A stretch of DNA of 64,000 nucleotides from Alistipes onderdonkii (lineage in GTDB: Bacteria; Bacteroidota; Bacteroidia; Bacteroidales; Rikenellaceae), in the NCBI RefSeq assembly GCF_025145285.1, contig NZ_CP102251.1:2542001-2606000 (forward strand), given 5' to 3'. This document shows positions 52,460 through 60,785 of the stretch, in pieces. The position numbers and the translations under genes were made by a program. The notes below the pieces were generated by a model, which was not told where the DNA came from, made no database searches, and saw only the letters and a program-made list of their open reading frames with translations. Every line of letters starts with the position of its first letter. Position 1 is the stretch's first letter.

Positions 52460-53647
52460 TTAGCGGTGCATGCACCCGGCGATCCGCGCTGCGAGCGCGT
52501 GGCATGCCTCGTGCCATGCCGGCGAGAAACCCTGCTTCATTTCCACGGGTTCGCAGATCGCCTCCCACTTCATCTTCTGTGCGAATTCGCCCAGGCAGCG
52601 TACGGCGGCACTCGCCCAGCAGAAGGAGCCGAACCAGCCGAAGTTGCGCTGCGGGACGCAGCGTGCCGCGATCAGGTCGAGCAGGCGTGCCACGGGCGGG
52701 TAGAGCCCTCCGTTATAGGTCGGGCCGCCCACGATGAGCGTGTCGTAACGGAATACGTCGCGCAGGACGATGGATTCATCGGCGTAGGACATGTTGTGGA
52801 CGAAGATCGGGCCCACACCTTCGGCGGCCAGTTCGCGGGCTATGCGCTCGGCCATCTGCTCCGTATTGCCGTACATCGAGCCGTAGGCGATCACCACGCC
52901 CGGTTCGCCTTCGTAGCGGCTCAGACGGTCGTAGACGTCCATCACCTGCGGGATCTCGCGCTGCCATACGGGGCCGTGGGTCGAGCAGATGGTCGTGGGG
53001 TTCAGGCCCCGTACCTTCGCGAGCGCCTTTTGTACAGGCCCTCCGTATTTGCCGACGATGCAGGCGTAGTAGCGGCGCATTTCGTCCCAGTAGCGCGACG
53101 GGTCTATCTGCGAGTCGGTAATGCCGCCGTCGATGGCGCCGAACGTGCCGAAGGCGTCGCCCGAGAAGAGCGTGCCGGCCTCGGCACACCATGTCACCAT
53201 CGTTTCGGGCCAGTGTACCATCGGCGCCATGTAGAACGAGAGCGTTTTCGAGCCGAGCGATATGCTGTCGCCCTCCTTGACTTCGAGCGTCCCGGTGTCG
53301 ATGCCGTAGAATCCCTGGAGCATCTGCAGCGTCTTGGCGTTGCCCACGATTTGGATGTCGGGGTAGAGCATGCGCAGTGCGCGCACGGACGACGAGTGGT
53401 CGGGTTCCATGTGGTTGATGACCAGGTAGTCGATCTTGCGGTCGCCGATGGCCTCGCGGATGTTCTCTGTCAGACGGCTGCCGAAGCCCTCTTCGACGGT
53501 ATCTATCAGTGCGACCTTCTCGTCGGCAACCAGATAGGCATTGTATGAAACCCCCTGCGGGAGCGACCAGAGACCTTCGAAACGGGTGGTTGTGCGATCG
53601 TTGACCCCGACGTAATGGATGCCGGGCAAAATTTCGGTGATGTTCAT
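52460..53647 (-). CDS. FprA-type flavodiiron protein
   Basis: The 395-residue protein joins a metallo-beta-lactamase-like diiron domain (HMEPDHSS at about 79-86, FSGDAFG, STHGPVW) to a C-terminal flavodoxin domain (YGSMYGNTEQMA at about 254-265). Such proteins reduce oxygen to water, or nitric oxide to nitrous oxide, and protect anaerobes. Electrons would come from rubredoxin or a similar carrier not found here. The start ATG lies 20 bases after a -7 box. Confidence 0.95.
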   Translation of the reverse strand: MNITEILPGIHYVGVNDRTTTRFEGLWSLPQGVSYNAYLVADEKVALIDTVEEGFGSRLTENIREAIGDRKIDYLVINHMEPDHSSSVRALRMLYPDIQIVGNAKTLQMLQGFYGIDTGTLEVKEGDSISLGSKTLSFYMAPMVHWPETMVTWCAEAGTLFSGDAFGTFGAIDGGITDSQIDPSRYWDEMRRYYACIVGKYGGPVQKALAKVRGLNPTTICSTHGPVWQREIPQVMDVYDRLSRYEGEPGVVIAYGSMYGNTEQMAERIARELAAEGVGPIFVHNMSYADESIVLRDVFRYDTLIVGGPTYNGGLYPPVARLLDLIAARCVPQRNFGWFGSFCWASAAVRCLGEFAQKMKWEAICEPVEMKQGFSPAWHEACHALAARIAGCMHR

Positions 53648-53667
53648 GGTTCGTGACGTATTTGTTT

Positions 53668-53675
53668 CAAAGATA
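53668..53675 (-). promoter_or_regulatory. -7 box TATCTTTG for the flavodiiron-ugd unit
   Basis: On the minus strand TATCTTTG fits the consensus, 20 bases before the start codon. A TTTG lies only 13 bases further, too near for the usual spacing. Confidence 0.45.
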
Positions 53676-53932
53676 GTGAAAAATATGCCAAAGCGGAACG
53701 GCGCGGGCCTTCCTGCATGCCTGATTTTCCCTATCGTCCGGTATTAAAAATTTGCGTAAAGATAACCGTTTTTTCGGATATGCGTAAAATCTGTTTCCGA
53801 AAAAAACAATTCCCGCGTGATGGGGCGGCTGCACTGAGGGCTTTCCGGCCGGCCGGGTGCCTGCGGCGTTGGCCGCGCGAGCTTCTTCTTTTAATTGCTT
53901 AACTTGCTGTGCATTAGTTTGGTATATGTATG

Positions 53933-53964
53933 AAAAAAAGCCTTCGGCATTTACCGAAGGCTTT
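53933..53964 (-). terminator. Terminator of the SusCD-protease operon
   Basis: Arms AAAGCCTTCGG and CCGAAGGCTTT (11 bp, six-base loop) are followed on the minus strand by a T run (seven T in all). It lies about 20 bases after the lipocalin-like gene. Confidence 0.88.
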
Positions 53965-53985
53965 GGAAATATTACAAGCCGGGGC

Positions 53986-54450
53986 TTAGAGCAACCGGAA
54001 GAAATCCGAGCGTACGCCCTGCATGCTCACCGCGTCGTTCTTTACCGACTCCGGAATCGTCGCACGAGTGTATACGCACACGTCGCCGGTGTCGGCCGTG
54101 CTGGTCAGCGTGATGGTGTTGGACGATTCGTCTGCCGTGACCGTGTACGAGCTTCCCCAGGGAGTGTTGTCGCTGTAATTTCCCGAAAGTACATCGCCTT
54201 TGAGCAAGTAGCTGCCCGTGTATTTCTGGTACTTTACGGATTCGATCTTCTGGTAGATGGTGAACGACCCTCCGTCAAATGCGATGTAGGCGTCGAACAC
54301 CTGCGGAGCCTGGCCTGTCCATGAGGTCAGGCGCCATTCTCCGACGAGTTGCTTGGCCAACGGCGTGTTGTTATCTTTCTTGTCGTCGTCGCACCCTGCG
54401 AACAGGCTCATGCCGAGTATGGCAAAGAGAATATAGATAGTCTTTCTCAT
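53986..54450 (-). CDS. Small lipocalin-like lipoprotein
   Basis: The 154-residue lipoprotein has Cys20 followed by DDDKKDNN, a very acidic export-type stretch. The start of the mature part, LVGEWRLTSWTG, and the alternating beta strands (SYLLKGDVLSGNYSD, SSYTVTADES) fit the lipocalin-like families common in this phylum. It is the last gene of the SusCD operon, 28 bases after the S8 protease. Its ligand or role, perhaps binding protease products, is unknown. Confidence 0.8.
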   Translation of the reverse strand: MRKTIYILFAILGMSLFAGCDDDKKDNNTPLAKQLVGEWRLTSWTGQAPQVFDAYIAFDGGSFTIYQKIESVKYQKYTGSYLLKGDVLSGNYSDNTPWGSSYTVTADESSNTITLTSTADTGDVCVYTRATIPESVKNDAVSMQGVRSDFFRLL

Positions 54451-54478
54451 GATCTTTTTGCTGTTATCGTAATTCGTA

Positions 54479-56512
54479 TTATAACCAACCTCCGTTCCCG
54501 GCCTGTACGCCGCGGGCGATGATGGCGAACTCCTTGGTGATCGTCATGCCGCCCATCACGGTACCTGTACCGACCTTGTCGCCGCCGCCGATTGCCGTAA
54601 CCGTAATCTTCGCTACGCCGGACTTGGTGCACTTGATCTTCAGTTTGCCGTAGGCCATTGTGGGCAAGGTTTCGATCCCCAATTTGGCCATGTCGGCTGC
54701 GGACATCGAAACACCGGTGTAGGTGAGGTTCGTTGCGCTGCCACCGAAGAACTGCGTCAGGGGAACGAGTTCTTCAGCCCCTACGCCGACCTTGAGGCAC
54801 GGCGTGCCTTCGATCTGCATCAGCAGTTGATAAGCGTCTACTGCGCCTGTACCCAGCTGCTTGCGGTAGTTTTCGAGGTACATCGTGCCGTTCGACTCCT
54901 TTGTGCCGTCGAGATACCGTTCCATGTCGTTCACCGAGGTGAGGAGCATGCTGATAAACTCGTTGCGGGTGTAGTGCTTGCCTTGTTTCAGCGCATAGGA
55001 GAGTCCGAGTGCTGCCACGCCCGACACGTGCGGGCAGGCCATCGAGGTTCCCTGCATGTATCCGTAGTCCGAACCCTCGTTCATTTCCGAAGGCATCGTC
55101 GAAAGTACCGTAGCGGTCGAATTGCTTGCAATGTAAGCGTCGCCGCCCGGCGCCGAGATGTTACAGCCGGGGCCGTAGTTGGTGTAGCTTGCAGGCAGGA
55201 AGTCGGGCGAGAACGAGGTTACCGAAATATAATCGCGGAACGCCCCGGGGTACCCGGCACGGTCGAGTGCGTCGTTGCCGGCCGAGAAGATGACCAGACC
55301 GCCGTCGATCGCGTCGCAGTTCGACGTGGCGATGAAATAGGCGAGTGCGTCGTGCTCCGCTTTGGCATTTTTGGCGTACTGGTCGTCGGAGGTGTAGCCA
55401 CCGCCCTTGATACCCATCGAGCACTGGATGATCGAAGCACCGTTGTCGGCCGCGTATTTGAATGCCCTTGCCATGACGGCCGTCGTGCCCGAACCTGCTG
55501 CGGTGCCGGACAGGGCCTGGCACGACATGATCCGTACACCGTCGTTGTTGCCCGAGCCGCCCGCTACTCCGCAGACACCGATGCCGTTGTTGTTGACCGC
55601 CGCTACCGTGCCTGCGGTATGCGTCCCGTGACCGGAGTCGCCGTCGCCCTTTGCGTCGACCACATCCCAGGAGATGGGGCCGTTCGTAACGAAATTGTAC
55701 CCGTAATAATCATCCACGTAACCGTTGCCGTCGTCATCGACGCCCGTGGTTCCGGTCATCTCCCTGGTGTTGACCCACATGTTCGCAGCCAGGTCGGGGT
55801 GCGTATATTTCACGCCTTCGTCGACTACGGCTACGATGATCTTGGGATCTCCGGCCGTGAGTTTCCATGCCTCTTCCACGTTGATGTCCGCACCTTCGCG
55901 CGCGGTCTGTGCCACGGCCTTGTCGCCTTTGTTGATATAGTGCCACTGGCGCTTCAATTCCGGGTCGTTGAACGGCCATACGATCGAACGTGTGCCTGCC
56001 GACATGGCGGGCGCATCCGAACGGAGCGGGGTGGCCTTGCCGTCCCACATTTTTTCGAGCTTCGTGTTGAACTGGATGTTCGCCACTTCGGCTACGGCCG
56101 ACAGTTTCTGTGCGGCGAGATCCAGGTCGACTTCGGTGTCGAACTGCAATTCGTACCACCTGTGCAGGCCGGCCGCACGTGTGCGCTCCTCGTTGCGTGT
56201 GTCTACCGGGAACAGGCGGTTCAGGGAGCTGACGTTCAGCTCCGAAAGTATTTCATCCACGGAGACGATACCCGCGCGGGTAGCGACCGACCGTGTCTTG
56301 GCGGCGGCTTCGGCGGCCTGTTCGAGGCTGCCGATGGCTGCGTCGTCGAAATAGACGAGCAGGCTTCCGGCCTCGGCATTGACCGAGGTGTTGACGATCT
56401 TATGCGATGCGGCGGTGTTTTGCGAACCGCCGTCGCTACCTTCGGTCATAAGGTCGGACGTACAGCTCGCCAGCAGAAGCGCTGCAATGAGTAGTAATTT
56501 TTTATCAATCAT
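54479..56512 (-). CDS. Subtilisin-like (S8) protease lipoprotein in a SusCD operon
   Basis: The 677-residue protease has a lipobox ending at Cys17 (LLLASC), a prodomain (about 35-150) and a subtilase domain with Asp231 (AVVDEG), His295 (GHGTHTAGT), Asn413 (SAGND) and Ser490 (GTSMACPHVSG). The triad positions almost equal those of the protease at 1069-2988. The frame is open upstream to 56575, but the ATG at 56510-56512 gives a proper lipoprotein signal. Its presence behind SusC and SusD points to a surface system for taking up peptides. The C-terminal 110 residues form a beta domain. Confidence 0.95.
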   Translation of the reverse strand: MIDKKLLLIAALLLASCTSDLMTEGSDGGSQNTAASHKIVNTSVNAEAGSLLVYFDDAAIGSLEQAAEAAAKTRSVATRAGIVSVDEILSELNVSSLNRLFPVDTRNEERTRAAGLHRWYELQFDTEVDLDLAAQKLSAVAEVANIQFNTKLEKMWDGKATPLRSDAPAMSAGTRSIVWPFNDPELKRQWHYINKGDKAVAQTAREGADINVEEAWKLTAGDPKIIVAVVDEGVKYTHPDLAANMWVNTREMTGTTGVDDDGNGYVDDYYGYNFVTNGPISWDVVDAKGDGDSGHGTHTAGTVAAVNNNGIGVCGVAGGSGNNDGVRIMSCQALSGTAAGSGTTAVMARAFKYAADNGASIIQCSMGIKGGGYTSDDQYAKNAKAEHDALAYFIATSNCDAIDGGLVIFSAGNDALDRAGYPGAFRDYISVTSFSPDFLPASYTNYGPGCNISAPGGDAYIASNSTATVLSTMPSEMNEGSDYGYMQGTSMACPHVSGVAALGLSYALKQGKHYTRNEFISMLLTSVNDMERYLDGTKESNGTMYLENYRKQLGTGAVDAYQLLMQIEGTPCLKVGVGAEELVPLTQFFGGSATNLTYTGVSMSAADMAKLGIETLPTMAYGKLKIKCTKSGVAKITVTAIGGGDKVGTGTVMGGMTITKEFAIIARGVQAGNGGWL

Positions 56513-56533
56513 AATCCGAGTTATTTTTTTGAG

Positions 56534-56563
56534 GGTCTCCCCTCCCCGATGGAAGGGGAGACC
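56534..56563 (-). promoter_or_regulatory. Intercistronic hairpin before the S8 gene
   Basis: Arms GGTCTCCCCT and AGGGGAGACC form a 10-bp stem with a ten-base loop, between the SusE-like and protease genes. On the minus strand it is followed by A, not T, so it is not a normal terminator there. It may protect or process the upstream message and lower expression of the protease. Confidence 0.4.
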
Positions 56564-56596
56564 GCTCTTGATCACTAATTGGGTGAACGACTGAAA

Positions 56597-59089
56597 TTAT
56601 TTAGCCATTTTTTTCAGGGGCATTTTCTCCATGCCTCCGCTTTGCAGGCTGTTTGCCCGGGGTACAAAACCTTCGGAGAATGAACTCATCGCGGGAGTTG
56701 CGATCCGAACGGACACCTCACCTTCGAGCGGGTTCGCGCCGCGGTTGACGGGCTTGCCGAACAATTCGTCGATCAGGGCGTGGGCACGTTCGCGGCCGCG
56801 CAGTTCGACGTAGTTCGAGGGGTTGATGGAAATTTCCTTCGAGAGGGTCAGCATCTTATCCGAAGCAACCTTGCGCGGCGCAGCTGCTCCCGTGTTGCCA
56901 CCGGTCGCCGGTACCATCAGCGGGGAGGTATAGCTTTCCCAGTTGCCGATCGAGTTCGTATAGTTGGCATCCGTGTACGCCCTGACCAATATGGTGTCGA
57001 AATTATACTTGTCTGAGAAGTCGGGGCTACAAATCAGGGCGAGGTACCCGTCTTCCGTGACACCTCCGACCATCATGCCGTCGATTGTGTCCGCACCCAT
57101 GCTCGTTTCTTTGTCCAGAATGTAATACTTGAGATAGAGCGTCGCTCCCTGGTACGGAATGGTGCCCATGGGCTGCCCTTTCAGAACATAGATGATCCCG
57201 TTGTACCACTCCCAGACAACCGTGTCTTCGTTATTGGCTCCGAGCGAGAGGCCCGCAACATTGATTGCATCCAGATTGCTGGTATCGTCGGTCTCGTTTT
57301 CCGAGAATACGACCTGGCCGATCTTCGAGCGATTCGTTTTGCCGGAGCCGTCATTGTTTATGCCCCACAGATCCCATGTTTTGAAGAGCTGGGCTTTATT
57401 AGAGAAGGTATAAAGATCGTCAATGGTATATTTACGCTGCAGCGGATCTGCCTTGCCGGCAGTAGTCTGTTCTACGGCGAACAGTTTGCCGTTGTAACCG
57501 TTGTCGGCGTATACCAGCAGTGTGTAGCTCGTACCCTTTGACAGCCCAACATAGAAAGGAGCGTAGCCCGTATCGTTGATCTTTTCGAGCTGTTCGGCGG
57601 TCAATGCCTTGCCGGATGCCTTGACACCGGCGATCAGCTGCGATTCGTTCATGCCCTGGGTCGAAGCCGTCGTGAACAGGCCGATGTAGCCCGATGCGAT
57701 CTCCTCGCCGAACAGGATCCCCTTGATCGAGTTTTCGGGGGTGTGGCCTTCAGACTCTTTCTCCCACGTAAGCTCTGTGCGGACGCTCATCACGACGGGT
57801 TTTTCCTCCCCGGCCTTGACGTAACCGAACGATACGTACCCGTATTTCTGGAGGTTGCCTTTCTCGTCATAAGAGTTGCCGACGATGGTGTAGATACCGG
57901 TCTTTTCCATGACGGCGGTGATCGTACCCGAAGCCGTGATCTCCTCGCTCGGGGTCGTACCTGCGTCGATATCTCCCGATTTGGCCGCAGCGAGCGACTC
58001 GCTGAGCGCACCCTCGAAGAAGGCATATTTCACCTTGTCGACGTCGCTGCCGAGCGTAGCCGTGATGGCGACCTTGCCGTCTGCGGGCGCCGACTTCTCG
58101 AAGGCTACCGAGTAATCGTAGCTTACTGCACCCGGGAATAACAGGCGGGTCATTTCGGTATTGGCCTTGAAGTAGCTGGTTGCTTCCCATAGCGAAGGTG
58201 TCGTCAGAAGGATCGCTTTCGGCGGGAAGGTGAGGACGCCGTTTTCCAGCGTACCGTACATCGTGGCGGAAGCCATGGTGGGATAATTCTCCTGGCAGAA
58301 CGAAACGATCACGAATGCGCCGTTGTCTTCGTATCCGACGTCGTTGATCTCAAAACCAGTCGGCTGTACCGGGAACCATACTTTTTCGGGATCCCGTGCG
58401 TCGATGATGGTATAGGTAGGAACGGAGGGTACGTTGGAGTACCTTACACCGACGATCTTGGCCATGTAGGCTTCGTCGTAGATGTTTTGGATACGGTAGT
58501 ACCCCTTCATGTCGGCACGTTCGTAAATCTCGACTGCCTTTTCTGCATTGGGGACACCGTTTTCCTTTATGTTCGAGCCCATTATCGCCGTGAAGAAATC
58601 GTCGCGCCACGTGCCCTTGGTTTCACCGTTGGGACCCTTCACGAGGTTCCACTGTACGCGGGTGACGCTAAAATCGAGCCCGTTGGAATATTCCCCGTAT
58701 AGCTGCGCGTATTTCTTGTCCGTCACGCGGATGGAACATTCGTAGGTTTTGCCGATCTCGGCATTGGGGAAATCCACGGTAAATTCGGTCTCCTCCTGTC
58801 CTGCTTCGAATTTGATCTCCGAAACAGTGAAGATGCCGTCCTGAGTGCCGGTGACTTCCACGGGAACCGTGATCGCATCCTTGTAGTTCTTGCGCTTGGC
58901 CGTGAACGGCAGGGTCGTAGGCTCTGCCGGATCGCGTTCATTGTCTGTGGCATATTCCTGCGAGGGGAAATATACGCCGTAGCAGTCCGGATCTTCGCCT
59001 TCTCCGGGAGTATATTTGATGTCGTCCGAGCATCCTGCCAATACGAAGGGTGCTATGAACGCGAACAATAAATATTTGATTGTTTTCAT
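56597..59089 (-). CDS. SusE/SusF-position outer-membrane lipoprotein
   Basis: The 830-residue lipoprotein (Cys20 followed by SDDIKY) lies directly after SusD. Residues about 35-150 form a Calx-beta-like strand region (VPVEVTG, FTVDFPNAEIGKTY). The remainder is a chain of beta domains with FN3-like parts around 345-440. No starch-binding signature is seen, and the protein matches SusE/SusF only in position and type. The acidic residues after the cysteine indicate surface display. It may hold the substrate near the SusCD complex and the protease. Confidence 0.8.
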   Translation of the reverse strand: MKTIKYLLFAFIAPFVLAGCSDDIKYTPGEGEDPDCYGVYFPSQEYATDNERDPAEPTTLPFTAKRKNYKDAITVPVEVTGTQDGIFTVSEIKFEAGQEETEFTVDFPNAEIGKTYECSIRVTDKKYAQLYGEYSNGLDFSVTRVQWNLVKGPNGETKGTWRDDFFTAIMGSNIKENGVPNAEKAVEIYERADMKGYYRIQNIYDEAYMAKIVGVRYSNVPSVPTYTIIDARDPEKVWFPVQPTGFEINDVGYEDNGAFVIVSFCQENYPTMASATMYGTLENGVLTFPPKAILLTTPSLWEATSYFKANTEMTRLLFPGAVSYDYSVAFEKSAPADGKVAITATLGSDVDKVKYAFFEGALSESLAAAKSGDIDAGTTPSEEITASGTITAVMEKTGIYTIVGNSYDEKGNLQKYGYVSFGYVKAGEEKPVVMSVRTELTWEKESEGHTPENSIKGILFGEEIASGYIGLFTTASTQGMNESQLIAGVKASGKALTAEQLEKINDTGYAPFYVGLSKGTSYTLLVYADNGYNGKLFAVEQTTAGKADPLQRKYTIDDLYTFSNKAQLFKTWDLWGINNDGSGKTNRSKIGQVVFSENETDDTSNLDAINVAGLSLGANNEDTVVWEWYNGIIYVLKGQPMGTIPYQGATLYLKYYILDKETSMGADTIDGMMVGGVTEDGYLALICSPDFSDKYNFDTILVRAYTDANYTNSIGNWESYTSPLMVPATGGNTGAAAPRKVASDKMLTLSKEISINPSNYVELRGRERAHALIDELFGKPVNRGANPLEGEVSVRIATPAMSSFSEGFVPRANSLQSGGMEKMPLKKMAK

Positions 59090-59136
59090 ACTATTCGATC
59101 TTTGGAATTAAAGCAAATTTTGCATTCTCCGGATAC

Positions 59137-60759
59137 CTATTCTGTCCAAACCGGAATCTTACCCGAGGGGTCGGGGTTGTTGACTACGGCGGGATTGTTC
59201 TGGATTTCACCACGGGTGATGACGAAATTCCAGTGGGGAGCGCGGCCGTCGGTATTCAGACGGTAATCCGAGGGAGAGTTGGTGCCTTTGTAACCACGCT
59301 TCATCGGCATATCCAGGCGTTTCAGGTCGAACATGATGATACCTTCGCCCCAGAACTCGATGCGCTTCTGCGTGATCAGTTCCTCGATGAAACTCTTGAG
59401 CGTCGGCGTACGGTCGGTGCAACTGTACGAACCGTCGGTAATGCGGTATTTCATGAACGTATTGAGCAACTCACGAGCTGCGACCAGATTGCTCTGGGCC
59501 GTAGCTTCGGCTTCGATGAGATACATCTCTTCGACGCGCATGCACGGGATGTCCGTAGCACCGCCGATCTTGTAGTCGCTGTAAGCTCCCTGTGCGGGAC
59601 GGAATTTGATGTTGACGTAATCCTTCAGCGTAGCGAAATATGCACTGCCGTTGGGGCGGCAACTCTTGTACGCGTAGAAGTTGCGGTCGGGATCGAGCCA
59701 CGAGTGCTTGCGGAAATCCTTGTTGTCGATTTTGGTATAGAACTCCTTGTCGATGGCGCGTCCCACCTGGTGTCCGTAGCCCCACGACTCCTCGTTGCCG
59801 ATGTGGGCCTGGAAATTCATCAGGTTGGTGACGTTGTCGCTGGTGATCGGCAGGCCCCAGATCCACGAGTTGTTGGCCGTCGCACTATTGAAGCCGGTCG
59901 TGGGGTCTTCCCACTGTGCCTGGGTCAAGGGAGTACAGCCGCTCGTTGTGATAGCCTTACGGGCATATTCGGCAGCCTTCTTGTAAGCCTCGGAGTCGTT
60001 GTCGGAAGTTCCGCGCTCCAGATATGCACGGGCCTGGAGGCCATAGACCATTGCCAGGCTGGGCGTATAGGGATCTGCCGCCGAGTAATCGGAAAGGTAT
60101 GCCGCCGCCTTTTCGAGGTCGGGGAAGATTACTTTTTCGTACACCTCGGCCGCCGTAGCGCGGGGATTGGCTTTGGCTTCCGCTTCGGTCGTCGTTTCCG
60201 TCACAATGGGCACTGCCAGGCCGACAACTCCATCGCCGGAGGTATACTTGTTCTCCTTGAATTCATAGATGCGTACCAAGTCGAGGTAGAACGAGGCCCG
60301 GTATGCGTAGGCAAAGCCGAGGACATGTTTGGTCGCGGTCGTGAGAGCTTCCGGGTCGATGGTGCTGATGATATCGTTGGCCGCCTTGATCCATGTGTAA
60401 TAGTTTTTCCAGGGCAGGTCGCCGACTGCATAGTTGTCGCCGAGGGAGTTATTGGCACCCCATTGGCTGAACCAGTCGTAGCCCGTATCGCCCGTTATGA
60501 CGATCTCACCGGCCGCAGAGTCCGTAGCGAGGTGGATGGCCGGCAGCGCGAAGTTCCAGTGCATCTTGTCATAGGCAGAAAGAGACCTCGGCTGTATCAA
60601 TGCGGTGGGGATACCTTTCACCATAGCTTCGAGGGCTGTTGAAGACCCGGCGAGCTGGTCGGACGTAGCCCTGTCCGTCGGGAACGTCTCCTTGATGCAC
60701 CCGCTGAGCAGTGCTGCCGAGGCAAGAGCCGCTATAGATATTTTCAGTATATTTTTCAT
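59137..60759 (-). CDS. RagB/SusD family substrate-binding lipoprotein
   Basis: The 540-residue protein has Cys21 after ALLSG and the SusD landmarks: ATSDQL near the N-terminus, AYAYRASFYLDLVRIYE (TPR-like helix region, about 148-165), CMRVEEMYLIEAEA (about 405-418) and LITQKRIEFWGEGIIMFDLKR (about 455-475). SusD caps the SusC barrel and captures the ligand. A RagB-like peptide role is suggested by the protease in the same operon; this is inference. Confidence 0.95.
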   Translation of the reverse strand: MKNILKISIAALASAALLSGCIKETFPTDRATSDQLAGSSTALEAMVKGIPTALIQPRSLSAYDKMHWNFALPAIHLATDSAAGEIVITGDTGYDWFSQWGANNSLGDNYAVGDLPWKNYYTWIKAANDIISTIDPEALTTATKHVLGFAYAYRASFYLDLVRIYEFKENKYTSGDGVVGLAVPIVTETTTEAEAKANPRATAAEVYEKVIFPDLEKAAAYLSDYSAADPYTPSLAMVYGLQARAYLERGTSDNDSEAYKKAAEYARKAITTSGCTPLTQAQWEDPTTGFNSATANNSWIWGLPITSDNVTNLMNFQAHIGNEESWGYGHQVGRAIDKEFYTKIDNKDFRKHSWLDPDRNFYAYKSCRPNGSAYFATLKDYVNIKFRPAQGAYSDYKIGGATDIPCMRVEEMYLIEAEATAQSNLVAARELLNTFMKYRITDGSYSCTDRTPTLKSFIEELITQKRIEFWGEGIIMFDLKRLDMPMKRGYKGTNSPSDYRLNTDGRAPHWNFVITRGEIQNNPAVVNNPDPSGKIPVWTE

Positions 60760-60785
60760 ATCCGAATAATTAGCTGGTTATGGAT

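Larger units (their letters stand above)
53648..53985. other. Region between the flavodiiron gene and the lipocalin gene
   Basis: The 338 bases include the flavodiiron -7 box, a stretch rich in A and T (53740-53815), a GC-rich part and the terminator of the SusCD operon. No gene is supported. Confidence 0.6.

Noticed and set aside
50858..53548. Open frame of 896 codons opposite ugd and the flavodiiron gene
   Set aside because: It spans two certain minus-strand genes and a terminator, and its product has no features.
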